Source of the DNA: Sedimenticola hydrogenitrophicus
GTDB lineage: Bacteria; Pseudomonadota; Gammaproteobacteria; Chromatiales; Chromatiaceae
Direction: 5' to 3'
Length of the DNA stretch: 64,000 nucleotides
Assembly (NCBI RefSeq): GCF_025175675.1
Contig: NZ_JANIOA010000003.1
Span: forward strand, 97,602 to 161,601
Every line of letters starts with the position of its first letter. The first letter of the stretch is position 1. This document shows, piece after piece, positions 63,622 to 64,000 of the stretch. The notes below the pieces were generated by a model that made no database searches, was not told the origin of the DNA, and saw only the letters and a list, made by a program, of their open reading frames with translations. A program made the translations under genes and the position numbers.

Positions 63622-63834
63622 ATGACAACCACAATTACCGGTGCATTCACCTCCATGGAGTCGATCCGCAACACCATGGACGACCTGCTGGCCAGCGGCA
63701 TCGACCGGGAGAAGATGTTTGCCGACAGCGAGCATACCGAACTCAAGGTCATGATCCCGGATGATATAGAGAGCGAGGTCACCGAGATCATTCAGCGCCA
63801 CAAACCGGTGGAGCTGGCCTCCTATCACCGCTGA
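63622..63834 (+). CDS. Small conserved-type protein, function unknown
   Basis: 70 residues with a strong AAGGAG nine bases upstream. It has a beta-alpha-beta-like plan: MTTTITGAFTSMESIRNTMD, LLASGIDREKMFAD, LKVMIPDDIESEVTEIIQRH. This resembles short stress-type proteins with a SAXX-[VI]-x-L region, which I cannot name with certainty. No transmembrane helix. Stands alone. Confidence 0.7.
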   Translation: MTTTITGAFTSMESIRNTMDDLLASGIDREKMFADSEHTELKVMIPDDIESEVTEIIQRHKPVELASYHR

Positions 63835-63895
63835 TTCCGAAGTTCGGTCCTTCAGCCACAACCGACGGCTGGCCGGTAATGTCCCCGGCCAGTCG

Positions 63896-64000
63896 GAATT
63901 CCGGGTGGACGGGCAATACCGAGGCGGGCGCCGGGGCAACTCTCCGCGGTTGCCCGGGGTGGCTGCATCAACGATCGTGAGGCACAGGCACGACTCCAGC
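63896..64000. repeat. GTAGGGGCAACCC family, copy C (truncated by window)
   Basis: CGGAATTCCGGGTGGACGGG followed by GCCGGGGCAACTCTCC and GGTTGCCCGGGG matches 36246-36300 at about 80%; continues to the window edge. Confidence 0.7.

Overview
The window is GC-rich (clearly above 60%) bacterial chromosome with compact operons and no prophage, CRISPR, rRNA or tRNA gene that I can see. Gene content (AceK, long-form GapDH, Zur-ZnuABC, cytochrome c4-DsbA, a complete-looking classical Men cluster, benzoate-CoA ligase with a Liv-type transporter, SO_0444-family permease) points to a metabolically versatile gammaproteobacterium. A relative of Sedimenticola or another sulfur/selenate-respiring Chromatiales-like lineage is my best guess; this is inference from gene content, not a database result.

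Layout. 1-8.2 kb: a TonB-dependent receptor running off the left edge, then a two-gene sensory operon (a periplasmic protein made of two fused solute-binding modules, and a TorS-like membrane GGDEF-EAL protein). 8.4-17 kb: glutamine amidotransferase, serine-glyoxylate-type aminotransferase, AceK, malate synthase, isocitrate lyase, RraA-like protein: a glyoxylate-shunt region. 17.1-28.4 kb: periplasmic binding protein, benzoate-CoA ligase behind a strong sigma-54 promoter, a full branched-chain/aromatic-acid ABC transporter (LivJHMGF-like), and an NtrB/NtrC-like two-component pair that is the obvious candidate activator. 28.8-36.1 kb: HIT-like protein, metal permease, and the DUF4212/acetate-type symporter/CBS-DUF294/exonuclease set. 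36.4-40.4 kb: membrane protein, PhaB, hypothetical protein, long GapDH. 40.5-44.4 kb: YidD, Zur, ZnuBCA with a perfect Zur-type palindrome shared with a divergent zinc-ribbon protein. 44.8-48.9 kb: diguanylate cyclase, EEP phosphatase, DsbA, cytochrome c4. 49.2-58.8 kb: menaquinone genes menF-D-B-A-C plus convergent menE, with a D-cysteine desulfhydrase, a tautomerase and a free-standing lipoyl-domain protein in the same operon. 59-64 kb: diheme cytochrome c behind an FNR-like site, EF-hand protein, WGR protein, PepSY/OmpR-type regulator/sensor kinase operon, small stress-like protein.

Together the genes describe uptake and CoA activation of aromatic acids, acetate uptake, assimilation of acetyl-CoA by the glyoxylate shunt, PHB-type storage, and an anaerobic menaquinone/cytochrome chain, with several layers of c-di-GMP, two-component and zinc control.

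Intergenic space is unusually rich in small palindromic elements: a perfect-arm family with GGGGTCGGAGTC termini whose inner stems differ but stay complementary (three copies), a 207-bp palindromic element (two full copies and a scrap at the menE stop), several REP-like families next to a broken REP-associated transposase, and a palindrome inserted exactly between livG and livF that supplies the livF ribosome-binding site.
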